Positions 19,150-27,723 of a stretch of 64,000 nucleotides of DNA are shown here, one piece after another; positions within the stretch are counted from its first letter, which is position 1, and each line of letters starts with the position of its first letter. The DNA is taken from the NCBI RefSeq assembly GCF_001700435.1, contig NZ_LYPC01000014.1, positions 1,054,001 through 1,118,000 on the forward strand, written 5' to 3'. The position numbers and the translations under genes were made by a program. Source of the DNA: Paenibacillus pectinilyticus (GTDB taxonomy: Bacteria; Bacillota; Bacilli; Paenibacillales; NBRC-103111). The notes beneath the pieces were generated by a model, which was given only the letters and a program-made list of their open reading frames with translations, had not been told where the DNA came from and made no database searches.

Positions 19150-21492
19150 ATGTTACGAGCAGTAAGAGAAGGACTTGCCAGACGACTTGGCAAGACAATC
19201 GGTGGACAAGGACGCTTCTTTAGAAAGAGTTTAATCACCATTTTCATCGTATCGGGAATTCCAGGTCTACTGATGGGTGCACTGGTTTACTGGATAGCAG
19301 GCGGGCGTGTAGAAAGTGAACTGCTGCAGCTGCACTATAGGCAAATCGAGCAACGGTCACAGAACATCGATGATCAATTGGGCAATCTGGAATTATTGCT
19401 TTCACACTGGGCATTTGATAACAAATTTGACTATAGCTTAAATGGCTTTGATTTTGTTCGAAATTTTGAACGCACGCAAGATATTACGAGAACCTTAGTT
19501 GCGATGCAGGGCTCTAATGCGATGGTGAAGCGAGCGGAGCTATACATAGGTGGGAATAGTTCGGTGTTATTCACGCCTGAATACATGAAACTTGATGAAC
19601 GAAATATGCCGATCAATCGTTATGAACCGCTCATCCATGGGCAAAATACGACCTACTGGACGCAATGGTCCTTTGATCCTGCACATCCGGAGAACAAAGA
19701 TTTAACGCTTGTCCATCACATTCCCGGGGGAAGTTTGAACCCGTTTGGCGTCTTAGTTTTTCGTTTTGATAGTCAAAAGGTGGCCAATATGCTCAATACG
19801 TTGACACCGTATGACGAGGGAGAGACGTTCTTGATTCAAGATACAGGTGAACTGTTCGTTTCAGCGAATGGCAACACGGCGTCATCCCCTTTTGTACAGG
19901 CGCTTCGTGACAAAATAGCCTTAGAATCCTCCAAGAAAGGCTCCTTCTTCATGGATTGGAAGGGCTCTACCTATACGGTTTCTTATGGCAGCTTAACCCG
20001 AATAGCGGAAGATTGGACGTTCGTGTCCGCTTCCCCCATTTCGAATATTACTTCGCCGGTTGTTTTTATCTCGAAATTAATTATTACCGTTAGTCTCATC
20101 GCTTTATTGCTCGCAGGCTTGCTCGCCTGGTTAGCTTCGCGCCGTATTTATGTGCCTGTTAAACGGTTAGTCACGATGCTTGGAGGGAATACGACGGCTC
20201 ATGAGCTGAAAGATGAATTTTCGTTACTAGAGTCGCAATGGATGCATATGCATAACGAGAGTTTGGCGCTGAATTCGAAACTGACCGAGCAGATGCCACA
20301 CTTAAAAGACAGCTTTTTACATCAGCTTTTACAGGGATATTTGAATGCGTATTCAGAGGATGATTTACTGACCAGAATGGAGCGTTTTAAGTGGGAAGTG
20401 AAGAATAAGCAATTCGTTATTCTCTATGTCCAATTAATTGGGATAACGAGCGTAGAAGGAAACTTTCGGCTTGGAGAAGAAGGGCTCGTGACCTTCGCGG
20501 CTGTGAATATGATGGAAGAGTTGGCTTCGCAATATTTTGAACAGAGTAACGTCCTTAATTTCCATGACCTGACAGCGGGTATTCTGCTAATTTGTCCAGA
20601 GGGACAGTCACTTACAGAATCCTGTCAATCCTTTAGCGATGAATTAAAACTGTCGATTAACCGGATTTTAAAAATGAGAATGACTTTAGCGATTAGTCGA
20701 CCCGTTCTTCGCGTTTCAGAAATTCCCATGGCTTTCGAGCGCGCGAAGCAAGCAGTAAGCTTTCGCTATTTCGATCATGTGAATCAGATAATAGATTTGG
20801 AGCAGGACAACTTCGCAGGAGATGAGGATATGGAACTACAATACCCATTTACCCAGGAACGGGAGCTAATTCAAGCTTTACGGACCGGAAAAGAAGGGGA
20901 AGCGAGCGAGCTGCTCGTGGCATTCTTAGAGGTTTTAACCTGTAAAGGAGCCAAAGAAATCGAGGTACAACAAGGGATGCTGCATTTATTAGGCAATGTT
21001 CAGCATGCGATTATGGTATCTGGGATTAATCCCAACCGGCTTTTTAAGGGAGCGAACTTATATGAGCAACTTTCTCAGATACGGGAATCTTCGAGAATCT
21101 TGGCTTGGTTTCAGGAAAAAGTGCTGAGACCCTTTATGAAGGAGCTATCAGGCCGGTCCGATGCACAAGTGAAACGTATTATTGAGCAGGCGATGATTTA
21201 CTTACAAATCAATTATAGGCAGGATATCTCGTTAGATAACTGCGCTGAGCATACAGGGACGAATCCTTTTTTCCTGAGCAGGTCCTTTAAGCTGGTGACG
21301 GGTAAAAACTTTATCGACTATTTGACCGAGCTTCGCATGGATAAGGCCAAAGAGCTGCTCAGGGACTCAGAAATGCGTATCAACGATGTGGCCGATCAGG
21401 TGGGCTATCAGCATACGTATTTTAATCGGATCTTCAAAAAGCAGGAGGGCATGACGCCAACTCGCTATCGAGAACTCAGTCGATCTTCATAA
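19150..21492 (+). CDS. Membrane-bound AraC-family regulator with extracytoplasmic sensor
   Basis: This 780-residue regulator is of the YesS/YtdP type. A first transmembrane helix (about 27-50) precedes a Cache-like extracytoplasmic region, then a second helix at about 305-330. A long cytoplasmic segment contains a partly conserved domain (about 400-560), and the AraC HTH lies at about 680-780 (ISLDNCAEHTGTNPFFLSRSFKLVTG, RINDVADQVGYQHTYFNRIFKKQEGMTPTRYR). It probably senses pectic oligosaccharide outside the cell and activates transcription directly, combining sensor and regulator in one chain. It lies between the LplA-like gene and the lyase operon, both likely targets. The ribosome binding site is weak. 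Confidence 0.9.
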   Translation: MLRAVREGLARRLGKTIGGQGRFFRKSLITIFIVSGIPGLLMGALVYWIAGGRVESELLQLHYRQIEQRSQNIDDQLGNLELLLSHWAFDNKFDYSLNGFDFVRNFERTQDITRTLVAMQGSNAMVKRAELYIGGNSSVLFTPEYMKLDERNMPINRYEPLIHGQNTTYWTQWSFDPAHPENKDLTLVHHIPGGSLNPFGVLVFRFDSQKVANMLNTLTPYDEGETFLIQDTGELFVSANGNTASSPFVQALRDKIALESSKKGSFFMDWKGSTYTVSYGSLTRIAEDWTFVSASPISNITSPVVFISKLIITVSLIALLLAGLLAWLASRRIYVPVKRLVTMLGGNTTAHELKDEFSLLESQWMHMHNESLALNSKLTEQMPHLKDSFLHQLLQGYLNAYSEDDLLTRMERFKWEVKNKQFVILYVQLIGITSVEGNFRLGEEGLVTFAAVNMMEELASQYFEQSNVLNFHDLTAGILLICPEGQSLTESCQSFSDELKLSINRILKMRMTLAISRPVLRVSEIPMAFERAKQAVSFRYFDHVNQIIDLEQDNFAGDEDMELQYPFTQERELIQALRTGKEGEASELLVAFLEVLTCKGAKEIEVQQGMLHLLGNVQHAIMVSGINPNRLFKGANLYEQLSQIRESSRILAWFQEKVLRPFMKELSGRSDAQVKRIIEQAMIYLQINYRQDISLDNCAEHTGTNPFFLSRSFKLVTGKNFIDYLTELRMDKAKELLRDSEMRINDVADQVGYQHTYFNRIFKKQEGMTPTRYRELSRSS

Positions 21493-21558
21493 ACAACAAT
21501 GTACAAGGTAAACAAAATAGTGCAAACGGTTCGATCACTGCTAGACAATAATGTCCGC

Positions 21559-21587
21559 TTGTTGGCAAGAAATCATCTTTCTACAAT
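21559..21587 (+). promoter_or_regulatory. Candidate sigma-A promoter of the lyase operon
   Basis: TTGTTG (21559-21564) and TACAAT (21582-21587) are separated by 17 bp, a good sigma-A layout, 30 bp upstream of the YetA/PL26-like gene start. Confidence 0.5.
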
Positions 21588-21616
21588 GAGGCTACATGTG
21601 AAAAGGAGATGATCGC

Positions 21617-24223
21617 TTGGTTATGAATTCGACTATTAAGCTGCGCTGGTTGCATGAAGAGGCAACTAGACCTGTCGGTATGACGTGGGGGATCCCATGG
21701 CGAGAAGGTGAGCTGAGTCGTGACGAATCACTTCAATTGAAATCCGTGAACGGACTTTCGACAGTGCCTATGCAAAGCTGGCCAACGGCTTTCTGGCCGG
21801 ATGGCAGTGTGAAATGGTCGGCCCATGCAGCAGCAGTTCATCCTGGCGAACACACAGGCTTTGTGGTTGGAAAAGGAGAGAGGACCGATGCCATTCAACG
21901 CGTTCTGGTAACCGAAACAGCTGAGACCATTATTCTCGATACCGGGATTATGATCTGCACGCTAGGAAAGCAAGGCGATCAATGGCTTCGCAGTATCGTC
22001 CGTGATGGCATTGAAATATGCAGCGGTGGTGAGCTGATCTGCTTGCGGGAAGCGCAAAGCGTTGTATCCGGTGTGCGGACGAGTCGCGAAGAGACCTTCG
22101 AAAGCCGCATAATGCGGGCTGAAATTGAACAGGATGGACCGATTCGAGCTGTCGTGAAGCTGGACGGGAGACTTCGTTCAACAACAGGTTCAAGGGAGTG
22201 GCTTCCTTTTACGCTACGACTCTATGCGTATGCCGGTCTGGAGACAATTAAACTTGTGCATACGTTTTATTATGATGGCAATCCCCATGAGGATGTCATC
22301 AAAGGGTTAGGAATCCGTTTCGGTGTACCCATGCGTGGCGCTCACTATAATCGGCATATTCGCTTTGCAGGTGATCGAGGAGCTTTCAGTGAATCGCCCA
22401 AAACGCTGCATACTCGTCGCACGAAAGGTAAGTATAAGGAGCTATTTGAACGTCAGACATTGGGGGAAATGACTGATTTCGATCCCGCAGAGGATAGCTA
22501 TTTTCTCGGATTGCTGGATGATTCAGCAACGTGGGGCAGTTTCAAACTCGTGCAAGATTCGTCCGAGCATTATCGGATTTGGAAGCGGACGAAGGCGGGA
22601 TGCAGCTGGGTGAAAGTAACGGACGGAGCACGGGCTGGTGGTCTCGGATATGTGGGCAGTGAAGGCGGCGGCTTAGCTGTGGGGTTACGCAACTTCTGGG
22701 AAAAGCATCCATCCGGTTATGAGGTGCACGGTACAGATGAATCGAACGCTGCGTTCACCATCTGGATGTGGTCCCCTGAAGGAACGCCAATGGATTTACG
22801 GCATTATGATACAGAAACACACGTTGAGTCTTCGTATGAAGGGGCTGAAGAACTTCGCGCAACTCCGTATGGGATCGCCAATACGAGTGAATTGTTGCTT
22901 TACTGCACGCGAGAAACGCCAGACCCAGAGTTATTTGCGCATATGCAGGAAGAGACGCAAAAACCATTCCTGCTCGTCTGCGAGCCTTCATATTATCACG
23001 AATCGGGGGCTTTCGGCTATTGGAGCCTGCCGGATCGAAGCAGCACGGTAAAGGCGCAGTTGGAGAATAGGCTCGATGGAATCATTTCATTTTACCAAGG
23101 AGAAGTCGAGCAACGGAAATGGTATGGATTCTGGGATTATGGTGATTTCATGCATAGCTACGATCCGGTAAGGCATGTTTGGAATTATGATTTAGGCGGA
23201 TGTGCATGGCAAAATACGGAATTAGCTCCGAATATGTGGCTTTGGATCATGTTTTTGCGGACGGGGCGAGGTGACATCTTCCGTATGGCTGAAGCAATGA
23301 CTCGGCATACCAGTGAAGTAGATCTATACCATTTCGGCGAGTACGCAGGACTGGGTTCAAGGCACAATGTTGTCCATTGGGGTTGCGGCTGTAAGGAAGC
23401 CCGAATTGGGATGGCGGGTCTGCATCGATACTTCTATTATTTAACCGCAGATGAGCGAATCGGGGATGTCATGGACGAAGTGCGTGATTCCGATTATACA
23501 ACCGTGAATCTGGATCCGATGCGCGCGTATTTCCCGAAGGATGAGCATTCGACACATATTCGTGTAGGGCCGGATTGGGCAGCTTTCAGCTCGAATTGGA
23601 TGACCCGGTGGGAGCGTTATGAGGACACAAAGTATCGGGATAAGATTCTTGTTGGCATCGATTGTATCAAAGAGGCTAATTATCGGCTTATTTCAGGGCC
23701 AACCTATGGTTACGATCCTAAAACTGGCCTATTGACGCCTCTAGGCGACGATAATTGGGGACGACATTTGGCAATCTGTATGGGTGGACCACAGGTCTGG
23801 TTCGAGCTTGCTGGCATGTTGAAGGATCCAGAATGGGAAGACATGATGGCCGATCTTGGCGTGTATTATAACCAAACACAGGAAGAAAAAGATAAGATGA
23901 CCCATGGTCAAATATCTACCAAACATTTTGAACATCCTGTGCTCAGTGCCGCGATAACGGCATATGGCGCGTACTACAAGCAGGATGATGAGACGGCTCG
24001 GATGTGTTGGTCGATTTTGTTAGGAAGCGCATTTGCAAAGGTTGATCTGCAGGAGAAGGTGTCCAATGTTACTCATGTAGATACATTACGTGAAATTGAT
24101 TGGATGAACACAAATGAGGCCGCACAATGGTCTTTGAACACGATCATCGCGTTGGAACTCATATCGGAGTGGCTTCCTGAATCGGTGAATGAAGGAGGAG
24201 AAAACAATGCGGAAAGCGATTAA
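21617..24223 (+). CDS. YetA/PcRGLX-like exo-rhamnogalacturonan lyase (PL26-type)
   Basis: This 868-residue protein matches in length and layout the YetA/PcRGLX family. That family has an N-terminal RIFT-type barrel, a central beta-sandwich and a C-terminal (alpha/alpha) toroid. Characterised fungal members cleave rhamnogalacturonan I from the end by beta-elimination. Visible features are the start (IKLRWLHEEATRPVGMTWGIPW), WPDGSVKWSAHAA, and the Trp/His-rich C-terminal domain (FGEYAGLGSRHNVVHWGCGC). No signal peptide is seen, so imported oligomers are the likely substrate. AAGGAGA nine bases upstream favours the TTG at 21617 over the ATG at 21623. The family assignment is from recall of its architecture; catalytic residues were not verified. 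Confidence 0.72.
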   Translation: MVMNSTIKLRWLHEEATRPVGMTWGIPWREGELSRDESLQLKSVNGLSTVPMQSWPTAFWPDGSVKWSAHAAAVHPGEHTGFVVGKGERTDAIQRVLVTETAETIILDTGIMICTLGKQGDQWLRSIVRDGIEICSGGELICLREAQSVVSGVRTSREETFESRIMRAEIEQDGPIRAVVKLDGRLRSTTGSREWLPFTLRLYAYAGLETIKLVHTFYYDGNPHEDVIKGLGIRFGVPMRGAHYNRHIRFAGDRGAFSESPKTLHTRRTKGKYKELFERQTLGEMTDFDPAEDSYFLGLLDDSATWGSFKLVQDSSEHYRIWKRTKAGCSWVKVTDGARAGGLGYVGSEGGGLAVGLRNFWEKHPSGYEVHGTDESNAAFTIWMWSPEGTPMDLRHYDTETHVESSYEGAEELRATPYGIANTSELLLYCTRETPDPELFAHMQEETQKPFLLVCEPSYYHESGAFGYWSLPDRSSTVKAQLENRLDGIISFYQGEVEQRKWYGFWDYGDFMHSYDPVRHVWNYDLGGCAWQNTELAPNMWLWIMFLRTGRGDIFRMAEAMTRHTSEVDLYHFGEYAGLGSRHNVVHWGCGCKEARIGMAGLHRYFYYLTADERIGDVMDEVRDSDYTTVNLDPMRAYFPKDEHSTHIRVGPDWAAFSSNWMTRWERYEDTKYRDKILVGIDCIKEANYRLISGPTYGYDPKTGLLTPLGDDNWGRHLAICMGGPQVWFELAGMLKDPEWEDMMADLGVYYNQTQEEKDKMTHGQISTKHFEHPVLSAAITAYGAYYKQDDETARMCWSILLGSAFAKVDLQEKVSNVTHVDTLREIDWMNTNEAAQWSLNTIIALELISEWLPESVNEGGENNAESD

Positions 24224-25475
24224 AGAACCATTTCTAATAGGTAAAATTGATATTCAAGAGGCCGGACCCCGCTGTAAAATGCTCCTAGGTGATCTTAACG
24301 GAGATGGTCGTATGGAGATAGTATTGGTACAGCCTGACAATCGGAAAGATGTTCGTTACATACCACATCAGGTGCAGTGCCTAACGGCCTTTGATTTGGA
24401 AGGGAGGCTGCTGTGGCAGACAGGCAAGCCGGATCCTGAAGCAGGGAGTCCTGGCTCGGATTATCCAGCTCAAATCGCTGACATTGACGGGGATGGATTT
24501 CTCGAGGTGCTATGCGTCATGGATGGTCGCTTTCTCATTCTGAATGGGCAAAATGGGGAAGTGAAGGCCTCACATGAGTTGCCGAACGCGCAAGCGCATG
24601 ACTGTATTATCGTTGCTAATTTAACCGGTGGTGCTTATGCCAGCGATGTGATTCTGAAAGATCGCTATCACAGGCTGTGGGCATTGGACCGCGATTTTAA
24701 TTTATTATGGACGTATGAGGGGAATCCAGGGCATTTTCCCTGGGTAACCGATTTAGATGGCGATGGAAAGGATGAAGTCATGGCTGGTTATGATTTGTTG
24801 GATCACGACGGACGTAAGTTATGGAGCTGTCATGATTTAGATGACCATGCGGACTGCATCTGGGTTGGCGACGTGAATGGGGACGGGGAACCGGAGCTTG
24901 TAATTGGCGGCAGTGTGACGGTCATGTACGATCGCTGGGGCAAAGAACTTTGGCGCTACGAAGGTTCTATTGAGTCACAGCATATCGCTCTAGGCAAGTT
25001 CTGCAGCGATTCACCTGGCTTGCAAATAGCGGGTCTAGATCGCCTTGTTCGAGAAGATGATGGCAAGGGATTGAAAGGGAAGGACGCGCTGTTCCTATTA
25101 AATGGGGAAGGGCGGGAGATTTGGAAAGAAGATCGCCAAACCGACGGTTGGCTGACCATTATTGAGCCTCTGCGAGGTTGGGAGGCAGGGGGGCTGGATT
25201 TGATTTTGGCGTACCGAAGAGGGGGAGACGTGTGGCCTTCCTTGTACGACGGTGAGATGAACACTGTTGTCGAGTTTCCACTACATGGCTATGCGGTGCA
25301 TGCCGATATGACGGGGAGCGGGACGGAACAAGTCATCATCTATAATGATGAGAGGGCTGCCATTTATGCGAGTCACGCTTTTGATGTGAAAGCATGTGTA
25401 TCAGGCCAGCCATTGCCACAGCCGAAACGCTTGTCTAGTTCGACTTTATATCCTGGCGGAGAGATTCCGCTATAA
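24207..25475 (+). CDS. FG-GAP/VCBS-repeat beta-propeller protein
   Basis: This 422-residue protein contains repeated Ca-binding loops of the D-x-D-G-D-G-x-x-E type: GDLNGDGRMEIV, ADIDGDGFLEVL, TDLDGDGKDEVM, GDVNGDGEPELVI, plus degenerate copies. The arrangement suggests a seven- or eight-bladed propeller. Similar loops are found in PL11 rhamnogalacturonan lyases (YesW/YesX), but this protein is shorter and I cannot identify a catalytic site. It has no signal peptide. GAAGGAGGAG fixes the ATG at 24207, 17 bp inside the end of the lyase gene, so the two are translationally coupled. It may be a divergent lyase or an accessory to the lyase. Confidence 0.75.
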   Translation: MRKAIKEPFLIGKIDIQEAGPRCKMLLGDLNGDGRMEIVLVQPDNRKDVRYIPHQVQCLTAFDLEGRLLWQTGKPDPEAGSPGSDYPAQIADIDGDGFLEVLCVMDGRFLILNGQNGEVKASHELPNAQAHDCIIVANLTGGAYASDVILKDRYHRLWALDRDFNLLWTYEGNPGHFPWVTDLDGDGKDEVMAGYDLLDHDGRKLWSCHDLDDHADCIWVGDVNGDGEPELVIGGSVTVMYDRWGKELWRYEGSIESQHIALGKFCSDSPGLQIAGLDRLVREDDGKGLKGKDALFLLNGEGREIWKEDRQTDGWLTIIEPLRGWEAGGLDLILAYRRGGDVWPSLYDGEMNTVVEFPLHGYAVHADMTGSGTEQVIIYNDERAAIYASHAFDVKACVSGQPLPQPKRLSSSTLYPGGEIPL

Positions 25476-25492
25476 GAAGAAAGGAATCTATC

Positions 25493-26599
25493 ATGATACA
25501 GACCTATAAGTTTGATTTCGGAGTCGGAGCTCCAGAAGAGGGGTATACCAAAGTTACTCCGCAAGATGGATACGAGAAAACGGTTGGATATGGATTCACA
25601 TCTGTTGCGAATGTCTATGCGAAGGTGCGCAGCGAGGTAGGCCCTTTACGCAGAGATTTTTGCATACCGGTAAATACATCTTTTGTGGTGGATGTTCCAG
25701 ATGGGACATACAGGGTGTCTGTCCTGCTAGGCGATGATATTGCGGAAACGGAAACGTCGATCACCTGTGGCGAAGGTAGGTTCATGCTTCATAGGCAGCG
25801 TGTATCGGCGGGGCATTTTGTCCGTACGAGTTTCTCCGTTTGGGTGACAGAGGGTCAATTAAAGCTTACATTTACAGGCAGAGCTCCGCGCATCAATGCG
25901 ATGGAAATCGAGCCTGCACCGAGTGTGTGTATGCTGTTTTTAGCAGGTGATTCAACGGTGACTGACCAACCGACAGACGGGTACCCCTATGCAGGGTGGG
26001 GGCAAATGCTTCCCTTGTTCGTTAAAGCCGATGCGGCGGTTGCCAATTATGCGCTGTCAGGGCGCAGTTCTTTAAGCTTCATTCGCGAAGGTGTGTTAGA
26101 TACGATTTGGAGCAAAATCAAACCCCACGATTACCTGCTCATTCAGTTCGGTCATAATGACCAGAAGCCTGACGAAGCCAGGTATACGGAGCCTTATACA
26201 ACGTATAAGCAAACGTTGCAAACCTACATAGACGGTGCACGGGAGCGGGGCGCATTCCCGATTCTGGTGACGTCCGTGCAGCGTCGCTTTTTTGAAGAAG
26301 ATGGTACCCTTCGCGATACGCACGGGGACTATTTGACGGCGATGCGCGAGTTGGCGGAGGCCGAAGAGGTGCCTCTGATTGATCTAGCCGCGCGCAGCAA
26401 GGCGTTGTTCGAGGCGCTTGGGCCGGAGGCAACGAAACAATTATTCATGTGGCTGGCCCCCGGTGAATTCCTGAATTTCCCGGACGGCGTGGAAGACAAC
26501 ACGCACTTCCAGCAGCAAGGCGGCATAGAAGTGGCGAAGCTTGTACTCGCAGGATTGAGGGAACTGAAGCTGCAGCCGTTGAGCTTGTATTTGCGGTAA
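25493..26599 (+). CDS. SGNH rhamnogalacturonan acetylesterase-like protein
   Basis: This 368-residue protein has an N-terminal beta-sandwich (about 1-140, TYKFDFGVG start, as seen before CE12 esterases) and a C-terminal SGNH hydrolase domain. The latter has the nucleophile Ser in LFLAGDSTVTD, then YALSGRSS, the Asn-bearing FGHND block and a late DNTHF with the Asp/His pair. RhgT/YesT-like enzymes of this type remove acetyl groups from rhamnogalacturonan so that lyases can act. No signal peptide is seen. GAAAGGA precedes the start, 17 bp after the propeller gene, so it belongs to the same operon. Confidence 0.88.
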   Translation: MIQTYKFDFGVGAPEEGYTKVTPQDGYEKTVGYGFTSVANVYAKVRSEVGPLRRDFCIPVNTSFVVDVPDGTYRVSVLLGDDIAETETSITCGEGRFMLHRQRVSAGHFVRTSFSVWVTEGQLKLTFTGRAPRINAMEIEPAPSVCMLFLAGDSTVTDQPTDGYPYAGWGQMLPLFVKADAAVANYALSGRSSLSFIREGVLDTIWSKIKPHDYLLIQFGHNDQKPDEARYTEPYTTYKQTLQTYIDGARERGAFPILVTSVQRRFFEEDGTLRDTHGDYLTAMRELAEAEEVPLIDLAARSKALFEALGPEATKQLFMWLAPGEFLNFPDGVEDNTHFQQQGGIEVAKLVLAGLRELKLQPLSLYLR

Positions 26600-26692
26600 G
26601 TGGAAGCCACTTACTCACTTACACGACAGCATACGTAGGGAAACTAGTAAGTTCAAACGGGATTGTAATTCCGTGAGCTCGCGGATCGCGCG

Positions 26693-27253
26693 GTAGACTA
26701 AGTCGAAGAAATCGACTTGCAAAAGGAAATGGAGTCCATAGAGGTAGACTAAGTCGAAGAAATCGACTTGCAGGAGGGAATGGAGTCCTGAGAGGTAGAC
26801 TAAGTTGAAGAAATCGAGTTGTGGGAGCGATAGGGGTTCTGAGCGGTAGACTAAGTCGAAGAAATCGACTTGCAAAAGGAAATGGAGTCCATAGAGGTAG
26901 ACTAAGTCGAAGAAATCGACTTGCAGGAGGGAATGGAGTCCTGAGAGGTAGACTAAGTTGAAGAAATCGAGTTGTGGGAGCGATAGGGGTTCTGAGCGGT
27001 AGAATAAGTCGAAGAAATAGACTTGGAGGAGCGAATGGAGTTCTGAGTAGTAGATTAAGTCGAAGAAATCGAGTTGCAGGAGCGAATTGTGCTCTGAGTG
27101 ATTGATTAAGTCGAAGGAATCGACTTGCGGGAGGGAATGGAGTCCTGAGAGGTAGACTAAGTCGAAGAAATCGACTTGCAGGAGGGAATGGAGTCCTGAG
27201 AGGTAGACTAAGTCGAAGAAATCGACTTGGAGGAGAGAATGGAGTCCTGAATG
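26693..27253. repeat. Tandem 51-bp hairpin array, 11 units
   Basis: Eleven units start every 51 bp from 26693 to 27203. Most contain AAGTCGA-AGAAA-TCGACTT, a perfect 7-bp dyad, followed by a purine-rich GGAGGGAATGGAGTCC segment. A three-unit block of 153 bp (26693-26845) is repeated without change at 26846-26998, showing recent duplication. Because 51 is a multiple of three, a 218-codon frame stays open on the minus strand, but nothing else suggests a gene there. The array lies between convergent genes. The 93 bases before it (26600-26692) hold nothing recognisable. Confidence 0.9.
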
Positions 27254-27280
27254 ATACCGAATCAGAGTCAATCGGGCAAC

Positions 27281-27642
27281 AGATAATCGGAAAATCTCCT
27301 AACTTGCCCGAGTCAGAGACGATTCACCAGTAGATAATCGGAAAATCAGTCTAACTTGACCGAGTCAGAGTCGATTCACCTGTAGATAATCGGAAAATCC
27401 GCCTAACTCGCCGGATCAGAGTCAATCCTACAGTAGATAATCGGAAAATCCGCTTAACTCGACCGAATAAGACTCAATCCAGCAGTAGATAATCGTAAAA
27501 TCTGCCTAACTCGACCGAATCAGAGTTGATCCAGCAGTAGTTAATCATAAAATCCGCCTAACTTAACCGAATCAAAATCAATCCAGCAGCAGATACCCGG
27601 GAAATCCGCCTACCTCGCCCCTTCAGATCCGCTAGCTGCCGC
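27281..27642. repeat. Tandem 51-52 bp array, 7 units, diverged
   Basis: Units begin at AGATAATCGG-like positions 27281, 27332, 27384, 27435, 27487, 27539 and 27591, a spacing of 51 or 52 bp. The consensus GATAATCGGAAAATCCGCC, then TAACTCGACCGAATCAGAG, resembles the 46.6 kb array (GATAGTCGGAAAATCCGACT) with its hairpin partly eroded. The copies become more different towards the right end. It directly follows the 51-bp array. Confidence 0.85.
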
Positions 27643-27657
27643 CACCCAGCAGCTTTA

Positions 27658-27697
27658 CAAAGAAACGAGCCTCCTATATAGGGAGGCTCGCTTTCTT
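27658..27697 (-). terminator. Terminator of the SLH gene (symmetric)
   Basis: CGAGCCTCC and GGAGGCTCG (within 27666-27690) form a 9-bp stem flanked by A-rich and T-rich sides, so it could work in both directions. It lies just past the stop of the SLH-domain gene. Confidence 0.85.
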
Positions 27698-27723
27698 TTA
27701 CAACTATACAACGCACAATCCCG

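Noticed and set aside
26615-27271. Minus-strand 218-codon open frame with a 17-residue repeat (LHSLLQVDFFDLVYLSG)
   Set aside because: The frame is open only because the 51-bp DNA repeat is a multiple of three. It has no convincing ribosome binding site, and related arrays with 52-bp units cannot code.
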